Positions 1 to 7,933 of a DNA stretch of 33,125 nt are shown in pieces. The translations under genes and the position numbers were made by a program. The notes under the pieces are model-generated. The model made no database searches and was not told the DNA's origin. It worked only from the letters and a program-made list of their open reading frames with translations. The stretch comes from a virus: IMG/VR virus record IMGVR_UViG_3300008107_000203, positions 1-33,125 of that record; one strand, 5' to 3'. Every line of letters begins with the position of its first letter. Within the stretch, counting starts at the first letter, position 1.

Positions 1-1300
1 GACGACCTGTGGCTGTGCGGTGAAGGTGGAATGATGGATGCAAGCGACCTTGATTCAACTGTGGAATCAAGCCATCAACATAGGTGGACTTCAACTTCTT
101 TGTTTCAGCCCAATTTAGCAACATGGTAATGGCTGGGTGCTTGTGCTCAAGGAACTTAAGACTCTCTTCATCTACAGATGGTTGACCTGTAGCGGTTGTC
201 TTGTGGGGCTTTAGGGCAAGACCACCCTCACGTTTGTTGTTAAACAAAAACTGTTGCTTGTGTTTAGTTGAGTCAGGGTTAAAACCAATAGGTGTGTAAT
301 CAGACAAGTCAAGCAAGATGTGTTGCAACTTGTCGTCAAGTTCCTTACCAAGGCTTACCAACTGGCGCTCATTGACAGGGATTCCATTATTTTCCATGTG
401 CATCAAAGTCTCAAGAACTTGAGAATCCTGATAGAAGCAACGTAGCAGACCTTCATGGTTGCAAATCTTGGGCCAAAGTCGTTGGTGCAGTAACCATGTC
501 CAACGAACGTCAAGGTGGACGTAGCGCACCGCCTTGTCGTAAGGAACTAGGTCAATGACCTTACCCAACTTACCGTCACGAGCGTAGGCATCATGCTTGT
601 CATAGTTCTTCATGATGAGGTTTTCAAGTGAGTAAGACATTAAATTCTCGTCCACAAGGTGCTGCATCAACATAGTGTCGGCATACGGCCCTACGGGAAT
701 ATCACCACCGTAGTACTTGCTGATGGAGCGAGCATCAAACTTTACGTTCTGACCAATCTTCACAAGAGCCTCATCAAAGAACAAAACTTTGAGAGCACGG
801 AATACATCGGCTTTGTTTAACTGTTCAGGGGCATCCGCATAGGTAGCAGGTACTACATACTTAGCCTTAGCCATGGACTCTTGCCCATTCTTGAGAACCT
901 TGCGGTAACCAGGGGGTGGTGTGGTTGTACCGTCACCAATCTCTTCTGGTGTCAACATGACACCACGCTTGTGACCCATGGGGATTGCCCATGACTTACC
1001 AGCAGTGGCTAGACCAATCCAAAAGACTTCGTTGCGTAAAGGGTCAAGTGCCAGAGACTTTCTGTATTGTGCCTCAAAGTTTTCACGAGCACGGTTTGCA
1101 ATCTCAGGACTTGGGTTCTTCAAAGTAGAAAGATGGTCTTTCCAATCTTGAATCATGACCTCTTCTACATCAGGGTGTCTCTCCAGAACCCCACGGGTTT
1201 CCACGTCAAAAGCAAACATGCCAACGTTGCGAATCTCGTCCACAACGTTGGCAAGTTCGGCAAGACTTGAAATGACGTGGGGTGTTGGCCCCACAGACAT
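1..1300 (-). CDS. polA-like: DNA polymerase I-like (family A), 3' end cut by window edge
   Basis: Replicative or repair DNA polymerase of family A. No stop codon lies in the window, so about 433 residues from the N-terminus are visible. Translation shows a 3'-5' exonuclease domain with motif Exo I FAFDVETRG (D32, E34), Exo II KIGQNVKFD (encoded near 735-760) and Exo III YVHLDVRW (YxxxD, near 500-520). The polymerase domain has just begun: the last codons read RLHPSFHLHRTATGR, the well-known region ahead of motif A in Pol I. The start is the ATG at 1300, which overlaps the stop of the upstream gene as TAATG, indicating translational coupling. There is no room for a 5'-3' exonuclease domain at the N-terminus, as is usual for phage Pol I enzymes. 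It is the last visible gene of the replication operon. Confidence 0.93.
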   Translation of the reverse strand, partial: MSVGPTPHVISSLAELANVVDEIRNVGMFAFDVETRGVLERHPDVEEVMIQDWKDHLSTLKNPSPEIANRARENFEAQYRKSLALDPLRNEVFWIGLATAGKSWAIPMGHKRGVMLTPEEIGDGTTTPPPGYRKVLKNGQESMAKAKYVVPATYADAPEQLNKADVFRALKVLFFDEALVKIGQNVKFDARSISKYYGGDIPVGPYADTMLMQHLVDENLMSYSLENLIMKNYDKHDAYARDGKLGKVIDLVPYDKAVRYVHLDVRWTWLLHQRLWPKICNHEGLLRCFYQDSQVLETLMHMENNGIPVNERQLVSLGKELDDKLQHILLDLSDYTPIGFNPDSTKHKQQFLFNNKREGGLALKPHKTTATGQPSVDEESLKFLEHKHPAITMLLNWAETKKLKSTYVDGLIPQLNQGRLHPSFHLHRTATGR

Positions 1301-1947
1301 TACGCCTCTTCCGCTGCGATTGAAATAAGGTCTGAGCGGTTTGGAATCTGAATGATGTCGGCTGTGTAAGCCTTTTCAGACCAGTATGAGTGGTCTGCAT
1401 CTGTGAAGGAGTTGATACCCCACTCTTCAAGGTCACGGTCACGGACCAACTGGTGAGCGGTTGCGCTGGTAGCGCCCTTACCAGTCTTGCTGACTGCCCA
1501 GAAGTGCTTGGACAATGGACCAGTGCGAGGGTCATTGTGGAAATTCTTCAACTGGTCAATGACACGAGGACCAACTTCGTAAGAACGAAGTGCGTGGTTA
1601 CCATCAGAGGCAAGGAGCACAACGTTGAAAGCAATACGAATGGATGGGCGATTGCCTGCGTCACAGAGTGGGCACTCGTCAAACTCACCGATGCAAACAA
1701 AGGACTTCTGACCTTGGCGCTCAACCCAGTGCTGTCTCCACGATGCGTATGGCTCATCGCTGAGGAACTTAATGATGATGGGCTCGTCCTCAATACGGAG
1801 GCGAGTTGCGTAAGGGGAGTCTGCATCTTTTACAGCAGAGACACCTTCCCATCCCGAACGGATAATGCGGCGAGCAGCAGGCGCTGTCGCTACGGGTGCT
1901 GGTGCAGAAGTTGGAACTTCCGCTTCTTCGTCAAAGTCGTGTGACAT
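1300..1947 (-). CDS. Putative gp32-like single-stranded DNA-binding protein
   Basis: A 215-residue protein with an acidic, Ala/Pro-rich N-terminal leader (residues 1-27) and a putative zinc site H73-x11-C85-x6-C92-x2-C95. T4 gp32 has a closely comparable H-x12-C-x9-C-x2-C zinc site inside its ssDNA-binding core. The position directly before the DNA polymerase, and coupled to it by TAATG, also fits a replication ssDNA-binding protein. The C-terminal tail ends ISIAAEEA and is only mildly acidic; the acidic segment sits at the N-terminus instead. The function is inferred from motif spacing and context, because I do not recognise the overall sequence. An alternative is another small zinc-binding replication accessory protein. 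Confidence 0.6.
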   Translation of the reverse strand: MSHDFDEEAEVPTSAPAPVATAPAARRIIRSGWEGVSAVKDADSPYATRLRIEDEPIIIKFLSDEPYASWRQHWVERQGQKSFVCIGEFDECPLCDAGNRPSIRIAFNVVLLASDGNHALRSYEVGPRVIDQLKNFHNDPRTGPLSKHFWAVSKTGKGATSATAHQLVRDRDLEEWGINSFTDADHSYWSEKAYTADIIQIPNRSDLISIAAEEA

Positions 1948-1960
1948 TTCTTTACTTTCT

Positions 1961-2395
1961 TTATCTTGGCCAGTTGTTTTTTATGTGTTGTTTGGCTGAC
2001 TCCCATTGAGCCTTCAGTGGGTCATCCAGTTGGTATTTTTCCACAGTATCAATGATGAAGTCAAGTTGCCTCAGACTATAAAGTCTGTGTCCTTTAGGTT
2101 CCTTTCCTGGCAGTTGGGAACCTTCGGGAGGTGGTGTGCGGAAGTTAGCCTTTGGCAAGATGCCTCGGTACTCCCACATACGGATGGTGCTGGCTTTGCG
2201 ACCTAACGCTTTACCAAACTCTCCAACCGTAAAAAATTGCTGGGCTTCATCGTTAATGATGAAGACCTTTGATTTTGCTCCATTGTAGCGGTCAAAACCA
2301 TGGGTAGCAACTTTCTTTTCAACCAATTTGTTTTTAGGTGGTGTCTTTCCAGGAAAGTTTGGAAGGTCACCAAATAAATCCAATGGGTCTTTCAT
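1961..2395 (-). CDS. MerR-like helix-turn-helix DNA-binding protein
   Basis: A 144-residue protein whose centre reads FFTVGEFGKALGRKASTIRMWEY, a MerR-type winged HTH, followed by RGILPKA and GHRLYSLRQLDFI, the usual end of the MerR DNA-binding domain. The first 40 or so residues are basic and probably disordered. There is no C-terminal effector domain, so it may be a small regulator, an excisionase-like protein or a DNA-architecture protein. I chose the ATG at 2395 because it forms an ATGA overlap with the stop of the upstream gene. A GTG at 2410 would add five residues. It sits inside the replication operon, and its binding sites cannot be told from the sequence. Confidence 0.75.
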   Translation of the reverse strand: MKDPLDLFGDLPNFPGKTPPKNKLVEKKVATHGFDRYNGAKSKVFIINDEAQQFFTVGEFGKALGRKASTIRMWEYRGILPKANFRTPPPEGSQLPGKEPKGHRLYSLRQLDFIIDTVEKYQLDDPLKAQWESAKQHIKNNWPR

Positions 2396-2781
2396 GCCTT
2401 GAAAGCCCACGTTTCTTTTTCAATGTAAAACTCTTGAATAGTTTCTGCAACGTCCTCGTTTTCCCAAGCAAGGGCAAGCAGTTTGTCTTCATCAAGCATT
2501 TCTACAGTTCGCTTCAAATCATCCCAGCGACCAGTTTCATGGGCCCAGTTATCTGCGGCACCCTCATCAAAGGAGCGACTGACTCGGCGCTCGTACTTCA
2601 ATTCAAGGGAACCAACCTTGAGCCACTTGTGACCCTTGTCGTCCTCAAAACCTTGTTCCTTAATTGCTTCAATAAGTTCAGCCTTCATTTCGTTCTGACG
2701 CTTAGTCAAAAGGTCAATGGCTTCTTTGGACTTCTTGAATTCTTGCGCAAGTCGTTCGTAGTAATCAATTGGTTTGTTCAT
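2392..2781 (-). CDS. Hypothetical protein with N-terminal coiled coil
   Basis: A 129-residue protein of unknown function. Residues 1-45 are highly charged and helical (YYERLAQEFKKSKEAI, then KRQNEMKAELIEAIKEQGF), which suggests a short coiled coil. A beta-rich segment follows (KWLKVGSLELKYERRVSR), then an acidic helical C-terminus. This layout (coil, short beta region, helix) recalls phage proteins of the Siphovirus Gp157 or Gam type near recombination genes, but the resemblance is architectural only. It lies between the SNF2 helicase (3 bases upstream) and the MerR-like gene (ATGA overlap), so it was probably co-opted for DNA metabolism. The length is ordinary and I see no sign of truncation. 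Confidence 0.7.
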   Translation of the reverse strand: MNKPIDYYERLAQEFKKSKEAIDLLTKRQNEMKAELIEAIKEQGFEDDKGHKWLKVGSLELKYERRVSRSFDEGAADNWAHETGRWDDLKRTVEMLDEDKLLALAWENEDVAETIQEFYIEKETWAFKA

Positions 2782-2783
2782 AT

Positions 2784-4328
2784 TTATACCTCTGAGTTGT
2801 TCATGAAATCTGTTAGCGACCCCACGTTAAGTTCAAACTTACCATGACTGTCATACCCCTTGTCAATAAAAGCGCCATTAATTCCTCTTTTTTGTTGAAG
2901 CATTTCGTACTGACGCTCCTCAATGGAACCCTTCATTACGAATGAAGTAATTGTAACGTGGGGGTGTGTTGAAGATAGGCGGATGATGCGGGCATCTCTC
3001 TGGTCTAGTTTTCCTGCTGACCAGGGGAGGTCGTAGGAGATAAGGTAATTAGCATTCGGTAGGTCCACTCCATATCCACCTGCGTCTGAAGATAGAAAGA
3101 GACGGACATTTGGGTCCGCAGCGAAACGCTGTTTTGCGGTGTCTCGCTCTTCCGCAGACATTCCTCCCATAAAGAGAACGCTTTCAGAAAGTCCCTTCGT
3201 TGCTTCCTTGATAAGCCGTAGGTTCTTCTTAAAGAATGAGAATAGAACCACTTTGTTATTTGGGTCTTCATTAAGAACATCCTTAATGTACTCAAGCACT
3301 GCATCCAATTTAGGACTAGTGGCGGACTTGGTCAACCAACCATGCGCAATTACATGGGAAGCGTACTCACTACCTTCAGAGGTACTTGGGTCAAGGTAGT
3401 TCTCTGCGGAGTCAAACACAAGGCTGGGGTTATCACAAAGCATACGAAGAACGGTGAGGCGGGACATAATCTGACCTTGGGCCTCTCCGCCACCACCACT
3501 GTTGTAATGAGCCCACAAGTCAAAACCTTTACCGTATTGGTTGACAGCCGACTGGAGTTCCTGAAGAAGGTCGGCAGCAATCATGCGATAAGCCTTACCA
3601 CCTGAAACATCAAACTGAACAGGGATTACTTGATTGATGACCTTTGGCAATTGGTCTTGGATGTCTTCACGGGTACGGCGTACCATGACATCCCCGATTG
3701 TCTTATTAAGTTGTTGCAAGTTTCTGTAACGGACAGGCTTACCGTAACTGTCACGGACAATAAAAGTGTTGTCAAAGATGTCAAACCGTCCAAGAATGTT
3801 TGGGTTAACAAACTGCATAATTGAGAACAATTCCTCAGGTCGGTTCTCAATTGGTTGACCTGTCAATGCAAAACGGTAATGGCAGGTTTTACCCAACCTC
3901 TTCAGCAACTTGGAACGCTTGGCACTAAATGATTTTATGATTGTCGCTTCGTCAATAACCATTGCATCAAAGGCCGCTTTTTTAAACAAGGGTTCATCAT
4001 GAATAAGCATTTCAGGGTTGATGATGGTGTACTGAGCATTGCGGGACAATCGCCAAAGTGCTTCACGTTCTTTGGGAGTACCGTCAATTACAACCGCACG
4101 AGAAGTAGTGAACTTCTTAATTTCACGAAGCCACTGATACTTTAGGGACGAAGGAACTACAACAACAATGCGGTCAATGTCGCCAGCATCTAGAAGGGCT
4201 TCAACAGCCGAAAGCGTTGTGGGGGTTTTACCTGCACCCATAACCATGGCAAGAAGTATTTGACCACGGTCAACCATCTTGTCACGGGCTTCTTGTTGAA
4301 AGGGGTAGAGAGTTCCTGTAAATGTCAT
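2784..4328 (-). CDS. SNF2-family DEAD/DEAH-box helicase
   Basis: A 514-residue ATP-dependent DNA translocase of superfamily 2. Domain 1 (residues 1 to about 230) carries the Walker A motif MGAGKT (30-35), the motif II box DEAT (126-129) and motif III LTGQP (155-159) followed by IENRPEELFS, a signature of the SNF2 branch. Domain 2 (about 240-480) contains motif V (SSDAGGYGVDLPNANYLI) and motif VI (QRDARIIRLSS). Such enzymes are common in phage replication and recombination modules, where they remodel forks or strip proteins from DNA. No nuclease or HNH domain is fused to it. The ATG at 4328 overlaps the primase stop by four bases (ATGA), so translation is coupled. Confidence 0.93.
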   Translation of the reverse strand: MTFTGTLYPFQQEARDKMVDRGQILLAMVMGAGKTPTTLSAVEALLDAGDIDRIVVVVPSSLKYQWLREIKKFTTSRAVVIDGTPKEREALWRLSRNAQYTIINPEMLIHDEPLFKKAAFDAMVIDEATIIKSFSAKRSKLLKRLGKTCHYRFALTGQPIENRPEELFSIMQFVNPNILGRFDIFDNTFIVRDSYGKPVRYRNLQQLNKTIGDVMVRRTREDIQDQLPKVINQVIPVQFDVSGGKAYRMIAADLLQELQSAVNQYGKGFDLWAHYNSGGGGEAQGQIMSRLTVLRMLCDNPSLVFDSAENYLDPSTSEGSEYASHVIAHGWLTKSATSPKLDAVLEYIKDVLNEDPNNKVVLFSFFKKNLRLIKEATKGLSESVLFMGGMSAEERDTAKQRFAADPNVRLFLSSDAGGYGVDLPNANYLISYDLPWSAGKLDQRDARIIRLSSTHPHVTITSFVMKGSIEERQYEMLQQKRGINGAFIDKGYDSHGKFELNVGSLTDFMNNSEV

Positions 4329-5245
4329 TTAAACCACTTTGGGATAGCGGAGGCGGTGGAGATGGCGTGAGCAATCTGTTCGTTGGTCATGTCACCAATG
4401 TCTTTAACATCAGTACCATCATAGTTTAACCAAAGCACACCTTTGCGGAACCTTGGTAAAGATGAAAACAACTTTTGAGAAGCCTTGAGACCTGCTTCGT
4501 CATTATCCATTGCCACGATAAGACGGTCAGCATACTGTTCCAACATGTTGATTTGGGTATCACTGATTGCAGCGCCAAAACTGGCAAGACCTTGAAATTC
4601 AGAACCAACGCTGGTCAGACGCACAACGTCAAGGGGGGACTCTAGAAGAACAGCAGTGCCTCCCTTAAACCGCTCAATACCAAACAAAGTCTCGGACTTC
4701 TTTACACCCACTGGAAAGTTGCGAACCCACCCTGACTTTTTAGATTGCCACCCCAACAAGTTTCTGTCACGGGTAAACAATGGGAGAACCCAACACTCAT
4801 TCTTTGTATCCCAGCGCACTGCGTGCACTTTGCAGGCTTCTGCTGTTAAGTGTCGCTTGCTCAATTCTTCTTCTGGGATGTCATCAAACTTTGAGTACTG
4901 AACTACGTCTGCTTCTTGTTTGTAAGTAACTTGAGGCATTGTCAAACGCTCAAGGCCCATAGTTGCAACAGTGGCGTAGTAGTCGTAAGCAGGTTGGTCA
5001 GAACCTGTGAGGTCTTGTACAAGCCCCATCAAAGAACCACGAGCACCGCAAGAAAAACAAATCCATGCACCAGTAGTTGCATTCATAGACCACGAAGGGG
5101 ACCCATCTGCTTTACCAGTTCTTGCAATGTGTACAGGACAACGTCCACTAATCTCACGCTCACCTACATTGGTGACTTCAACACCAACAGAAAGAAGAAC
5201 GTCTACAAGACTAGTAGTACCAGTTACCGCTACTGTCATCTTCAT
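4325..5245 (-). CDS. DNA primase (CHC2 zinc finger plus Toprim)
   Basis: A 306-residue primase that makes RNA primers for lagging-strand synthesis. An N-terminal zinc-binding domain has C36-x2-H39 and C63-x2-C66 (WICFSCGARGS), the CHC2 pattern of DnaG. The Toprim core follows, with the catalytic glutamate in LLESPLDVV (E202) and the metal-binding pair in VAMDNDEAG (D247, D249). It is shorter than bacterial DnaG and lacks an obvious C-terminal DnaB-binding bundle, which suits a phage primase paired with its own helicase. The gene overlaps the DnaB-like gene by 35 bases. An alternative ATG six bases downstream (5239) is equally plausible. Confidence 0.93.
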   Translation of the reverse strand: MKMTVAVTGTTSLVDVLLSVGVEVTNVGEREISGRCPVHIARTGKADGSPSWSMNATTGAWICFSCGARGSLMGLVQDLTGSDQPAYDYYATVATMGLERLTMPQVTYKQEADVVQYSKFDDIPEEELSKRHLTAEACKVHAVRWDTKNECWVLPLFTRDRNLLGWQSKKSGWVRNFPVGVKKSETLFGIERFKGGTAVLLESPLDVVRLTSVGSEFQGLASFGAAISDTQINMLEQYADRLIVAMDNDEAGLKASQKLFSSLPRFRKGVLWLNYDGTDVKDIGDMTNEQIAHAISTASAIPKWFK

Positions 5246-6461
5246 CTACTTCCGTAAAGTCCATGTTCTCCCAGTCCCACTTAATACGAACCTCACCCTT
5301 AGGTGCGGTACGAGCAAGCAACACTCGGATGATTGCTTGGTCATCAATGTCTGGGTCTGATTCAACACCTAGCACCAAGTCAGAGTCTTGTGCAAATGAT
5401 GATGTGTAACCAATTGCATCGGCAGTTACTTGGCGAGTTTTCTTGTTACCCAACTTCCATGACAACACCTGCGTTGTAATGATGATGGGGATATCAAAAC
5501 GCTGTGCAAGTCGCTTGAGTGAGCGTGTGATGTTTGTAAGAGCCTGTGGACTTCCTTTAGGTTCACCCTGCTCATCATCCATCAAATAAACACCGTCAAC
5601 AAACAGAACGCTTGGGCGGTACTGCTGAACCTTGCCTGTCAAAGCGGACACCGTAGTGAGTGATGAAGTATCTTCGGTCATCACAAACGGATGCATGTTC
5701 TTTTGAAGACGCAGTGCTTTTTCCAACTTCTCCATGTCTTTCTGAGACATGTCGCCACGCAAGATGCGAGTGTGTGAAACACCTGAGAGCAGAGCGTCAT
5801 AACGAGCAGTCTGTTCTTCAATACTCATTTCAAATGAAACATACATTGGTGATGTGCCATGCATGTGAGCAGCACTTGCCATTATGAGTGTCATAAGCGA
5901 CTTACCTTTTTTGGCTTCACCAACAAATGTAATCAACTGTTGTGGGCGAAGACCTGCGGTGATGCGGTCAAGACCAGTGAACCCTGTTGGGATACCACGC
6001 AAAGAGTTTGGTGTGTTGCGCATCTCTTCATAACGAGCAAGACGTTCTTCCCAGTTAGTGATGATGTCAACGTCACGAAGGTGTGCAGTTTCTGTACTGG
6101 CCCGTTGTAACCCTGCTGAAAGTTCTTTATATGCTTCTTCAATAAGATTGTTATTGAGAGCAGGCATTGCAGCAGCAATGGATTGAATGAGATGCTCACG
6201 CTTAAAGGCTTCGTAGATTTCATCAACTAATGCTGAGAAAGGTTCAGCAGATGCATCCAACAAAAGTGTGTCTGCGTACTCTTGCTTGAAAGCACGAGCA
6301 GACGGTACTGCACTGTGCTCACGCCAATAAGAAAGAATCCAAGACCAAATCTCTGAGAAGTTAGGACTGAAGTGTGACGGCTTGATGCCTGCGTTAACGA
6401 CTTCTGTTACAGAGGACTCTTGAATGACTTTGCTGATTAATAGATGTTCGGCACTTGCCAT
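5211..6461 (-). CDS. DnaB-like replicative helicase
   Basis: A 416-residue helicase of the DnaB/RecA-fold group that unwinds the fork 5'-3'. An N-terminal helical domain (about 1-125) resembles DnaB-N (AEHLLISKVIQ at the start). The RecA-like motor begins GIPTGFTGLDRITAGLRPQQL and has Walker A FVGEAKKGKS (K187), then a B-type strand VLFVDGVYLM and a downstream IIITTQVLS strand with the motif-3 Gln. The C-terminus is acidic and ends WYY. It overlaps the primase start by 35 bases and follows the small gene at 6461 by a one-base overlap. With a loader, primase and polymerase beside it, the phage encodes most of its own replisome. Confidence 0.93.
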   Translation of the reverse strand: MASAEHLLISKVIQESSVTEVVNAGIKPSHFSPNFSEIWSWILSYWREHSAVPSARAFKQEYADTLLLDASAEPFSALVDEIYEAFKREHLIQSIAAAMPALNNNLIEEAYKELSAGLQRASTETAHLRDVDIITNWEERLARYEEMRNTPNSLRGIPTGFTGLDRITAGLRPQQLITFVGEAKKGKSLMTLIMASAAHMHGTSPMYVSFEMSIEEQTARYDALLSGVSHTRILRGDMSQKDMEKLEKALRLQKNMHPFVMTEDTSSLTTVSALTGKVQQYRPSVLFVDGVYLMDDEQGEPKGSPQALTNITRSLKRLAQRFDIPIIITTQVLSWKLGNKKTRQVTADAIGYTSSFAQDSDLVLGVESDPDIDDQAIIRVLLARTAPKGEVRIKWDWENMDFTEVDEDDSSGNWYY

Positions 6462-6886
6462 TACATTGTCCAGGCTTTCTGAGGGTCAACCACTGTTGCT
6501 CGCATCCCAATAATAGATGCTTGCTCTTCAGTAGGAACGATGATTCTACGGATGGAACGCTTAAAGCGCAAGTCGTATGCCAACTCTTCTATGTTTTTGT
6601 AATGGTATACAGGAAGTGACACACCTTTACGGAAAAGCCAACTTTCAATCTCTTCTGCAAATGGAAGAAACGTGTAAACCTCTGTGCTTACACCCAGGCG
6701 GTCGGAAGTATCTATCAAGGCTTTCAACGCAAGTTCATTTGGTCGCCAGTCACGAATGTACTTCTCGCTCATCTCATTGTTGCGTTTGAAGATTGAATAC
6801 TTTTTGTCAGGGGGTACAGCAAGCAACCCCTCAAAGATGACACCTTGACCAGCGTCAATTCCTAAACTGATGTCATTACCCTGCAC
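6461..6886 (-). CDS. Hypothetical protein, possibly HAD-like fold
   Basis: A 141-residue protein that I do not recognise. I chose the GTG at 6886 because an AGGA motif lies six bases upstream and the overlap with the helicase-loader stop is only 11 bases. The ATG at 6964 lacks a ribosome binding site and would give an overlap of almost 90 bases. The first strand reads ISLGIDAGQGVIFEGLL, the middle has a helix-rich stretch with a second strand (STEVYTFLP), and the end reads RRIIVPTEEQASIIGMRATVV. This order of strands is reminiscent of a HAD-type Rossmannoid fold, but the paired aspartates of an active HAD phosphatase are not clear. Its place between the helicase and its loader suggests a replication accessory role. 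Confidence 0.65.
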   Translation of the reverse strand: MQGNDISLGIDAGQGVIFEGLLAVPPDKKYSIFKRNNEMSEKYIRDWRPNELALKALIDTSDRLGVSTEVYTFLPFAEEIESWLFRKGVSLPVYHYKNIEELAYDLRFKRSIRRIIVPTEEQASIIGMRATVVDPQKAWTM

Positions 6887-7517
6887 GGCGTGTCCTGTAA
6901 TCAAGTCCTGCGGTTTCAATGATGAAACTACTTTCGTGAATAACAGACGCAAGATGCTGTCCATAACGATGACCAATTGTGTCGGGAGTCAGAATGGACG
7001 TAATGAGTGTTGTCTTTTTTTCCTCATAACGATTATCAATCAATGCTGCCAATGCACTTCGTGCAAAGTCAGTTGTGGTGCGTTCCGAACCAAGACTGTC
7101 AAGTACCAAAATGTCAAAGGTACGGCGCATGTACATAAGCAGGTTTGGGTCTGAGTAACCATCTGACAGTTCACCATGGTTGCGGGTCTCGTCATAAACC
7201 ATGTCCAAGTAACGGTCAGCGGTAATGAAGATTCCCGAAAGTAAGTTCTTACTAACCGCATCTTTCAAAGCGGACTGAACTAGGTGTGTTTTACCTGTAC
7301 CTGTGGGACCAAACAAAAAGATGCCCATCCCATTCTTGACGTGTTTATCAGCAGAACTGGCCCACTTGCTTACCCCAGCAAAAGACGCAGGGTCTCCTTT
7401 GTCTTGGTCATACGTTGTAAAACTCTTGTCCGCATACCGAGCAGGAACACGGGCGTTCTTCAAACGTTCTTCTACTGGGCGATTTCGCCAGTAGCGGTCG
7501 CTACGCCATTCGGCCAT
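6876..7517 (-). CDS. DnaC-like helicase loader (AAA+ ATPase)
   Basis: A 213-residue AAA+ ATPase of the DnaC/IstB type, which loads the replicative helicase onto origin DNA. Walker A is FGPTGTGKTH (70-78), Walker B is ILVLDSLGSE (136-145), and the sensor 1 region reads TTLITSILTP (169-178). The N-terminal 55 residues (WRNRPVEERLKNARVPARY) form the basic leader seen in DnaC proteins, which contacts the helicase. Genomic position supports the assignment: it lies between the HTH initiator-like gene and the DnaB-like gene. The start ATG at 7517 overlaps the upstream stop as TAATG. It could be called DnaA/DnaC-like in other annotations, but the DnaA domain IV is missing. Confidence 0.9.
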   Translation of the reverse strand: MAEWRSDRYWRNRPVEERLKNARVPARYADKSFTTYDQDKGDPASFAGVSKWASSADKHVKNGMGIFLFGPTGTGKTHLVQSALKDAVSKNLLSGIFITADRYLDMVYDETRNHGELSDGYSDPNLLMYMRRTFDILVLDSLGSERTTTDFARSALAALIDNRYEEKKTTLITSILTPDTIGHRYGQHLASVIHESSFIIETAGLDYRTRRAG

Positions 7518-7933
7518 TAGTCCTCCATCAATCTAGGGTCAAGTCCCCACTTGCCGTAATCTTCATTAGGGTTGCTTGTGCGGAAACTTTGTGCGAGTGA
7601 ATCAAGGTCTCCCAAGAATACACGCCAAGCCAGTAGTTCGGGCTTTAGTGGTTTTGCTCGCAACTTACTAGCGAAGGTGTCAATCATGCCACGAATATCG
7701 CTGTGTGTAAAGCCCGCTTCCACAAGTTTTTTAAAACCCTTCATGAGGGCGGGACCATTTACGGGGGCACCGATACGGGTCATGGCTTCCAAAGGCATAG
7801 CGTTACTAAAATAATAAACCAAACCTGTCAAGGAATCTTTGGCGGTTTTTTTCTTTGGGGCTGTACTTTCTTTGGGGCTGTCGGGGTCACCACCAAGCGG
7901 GGTTCCCCAATCATCATGATGTCGTGATGTCAT
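7517..7933 (-). CDS. Hypothetical replication-operon protein
   Basis: A 138-residue protein of unknown function between the initiator-like gene (ATGA overlap) and the helicase loader (TAATG overlap). The first 35 residues are charged and probably disordered (PKKKTAKDS). The rest is predicted by eye to be helical (LTGLVYYFSNAMP, GPALMKGFKKLVEAGFTHSDI, LLAWRVFLGDLDSLAQSF). A pattern such as GFTHSDIRGMIDTFASK looks like a small helical interaction domain. Given the neighbours, an adaptor between initiator and loader is reasonable, but nothing in the sequence proves it. Confidence 0.7.
   Translation of the reverse strand: MTSRHHDDWGTPLGGDPDSPKESTAPKKKTAKDSLTGLVYYFSNAMPLEAMTRIGAPVNGPALMKGFKKLVEAGFTHSDIRGMIDTFASKLRAKPLKPELLAWRVFLGDLDSLAQSFRTSNPNEDYGKWGLDPRLMED

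Noticed and set aside
1390-1944. 184-codon open frame on the plus strand
   Set aside because: It lies fully antisense to the ssDNA-binding protein gene, its translation has no recognisable domain, and there is no ribosome binding site; it is a shadow of the coding strand.
2338-2847. 169-codon open frame on the plus strand
   Set aside because: Antisense to three coupled minus-strand genes and without any domain or upstream signal.
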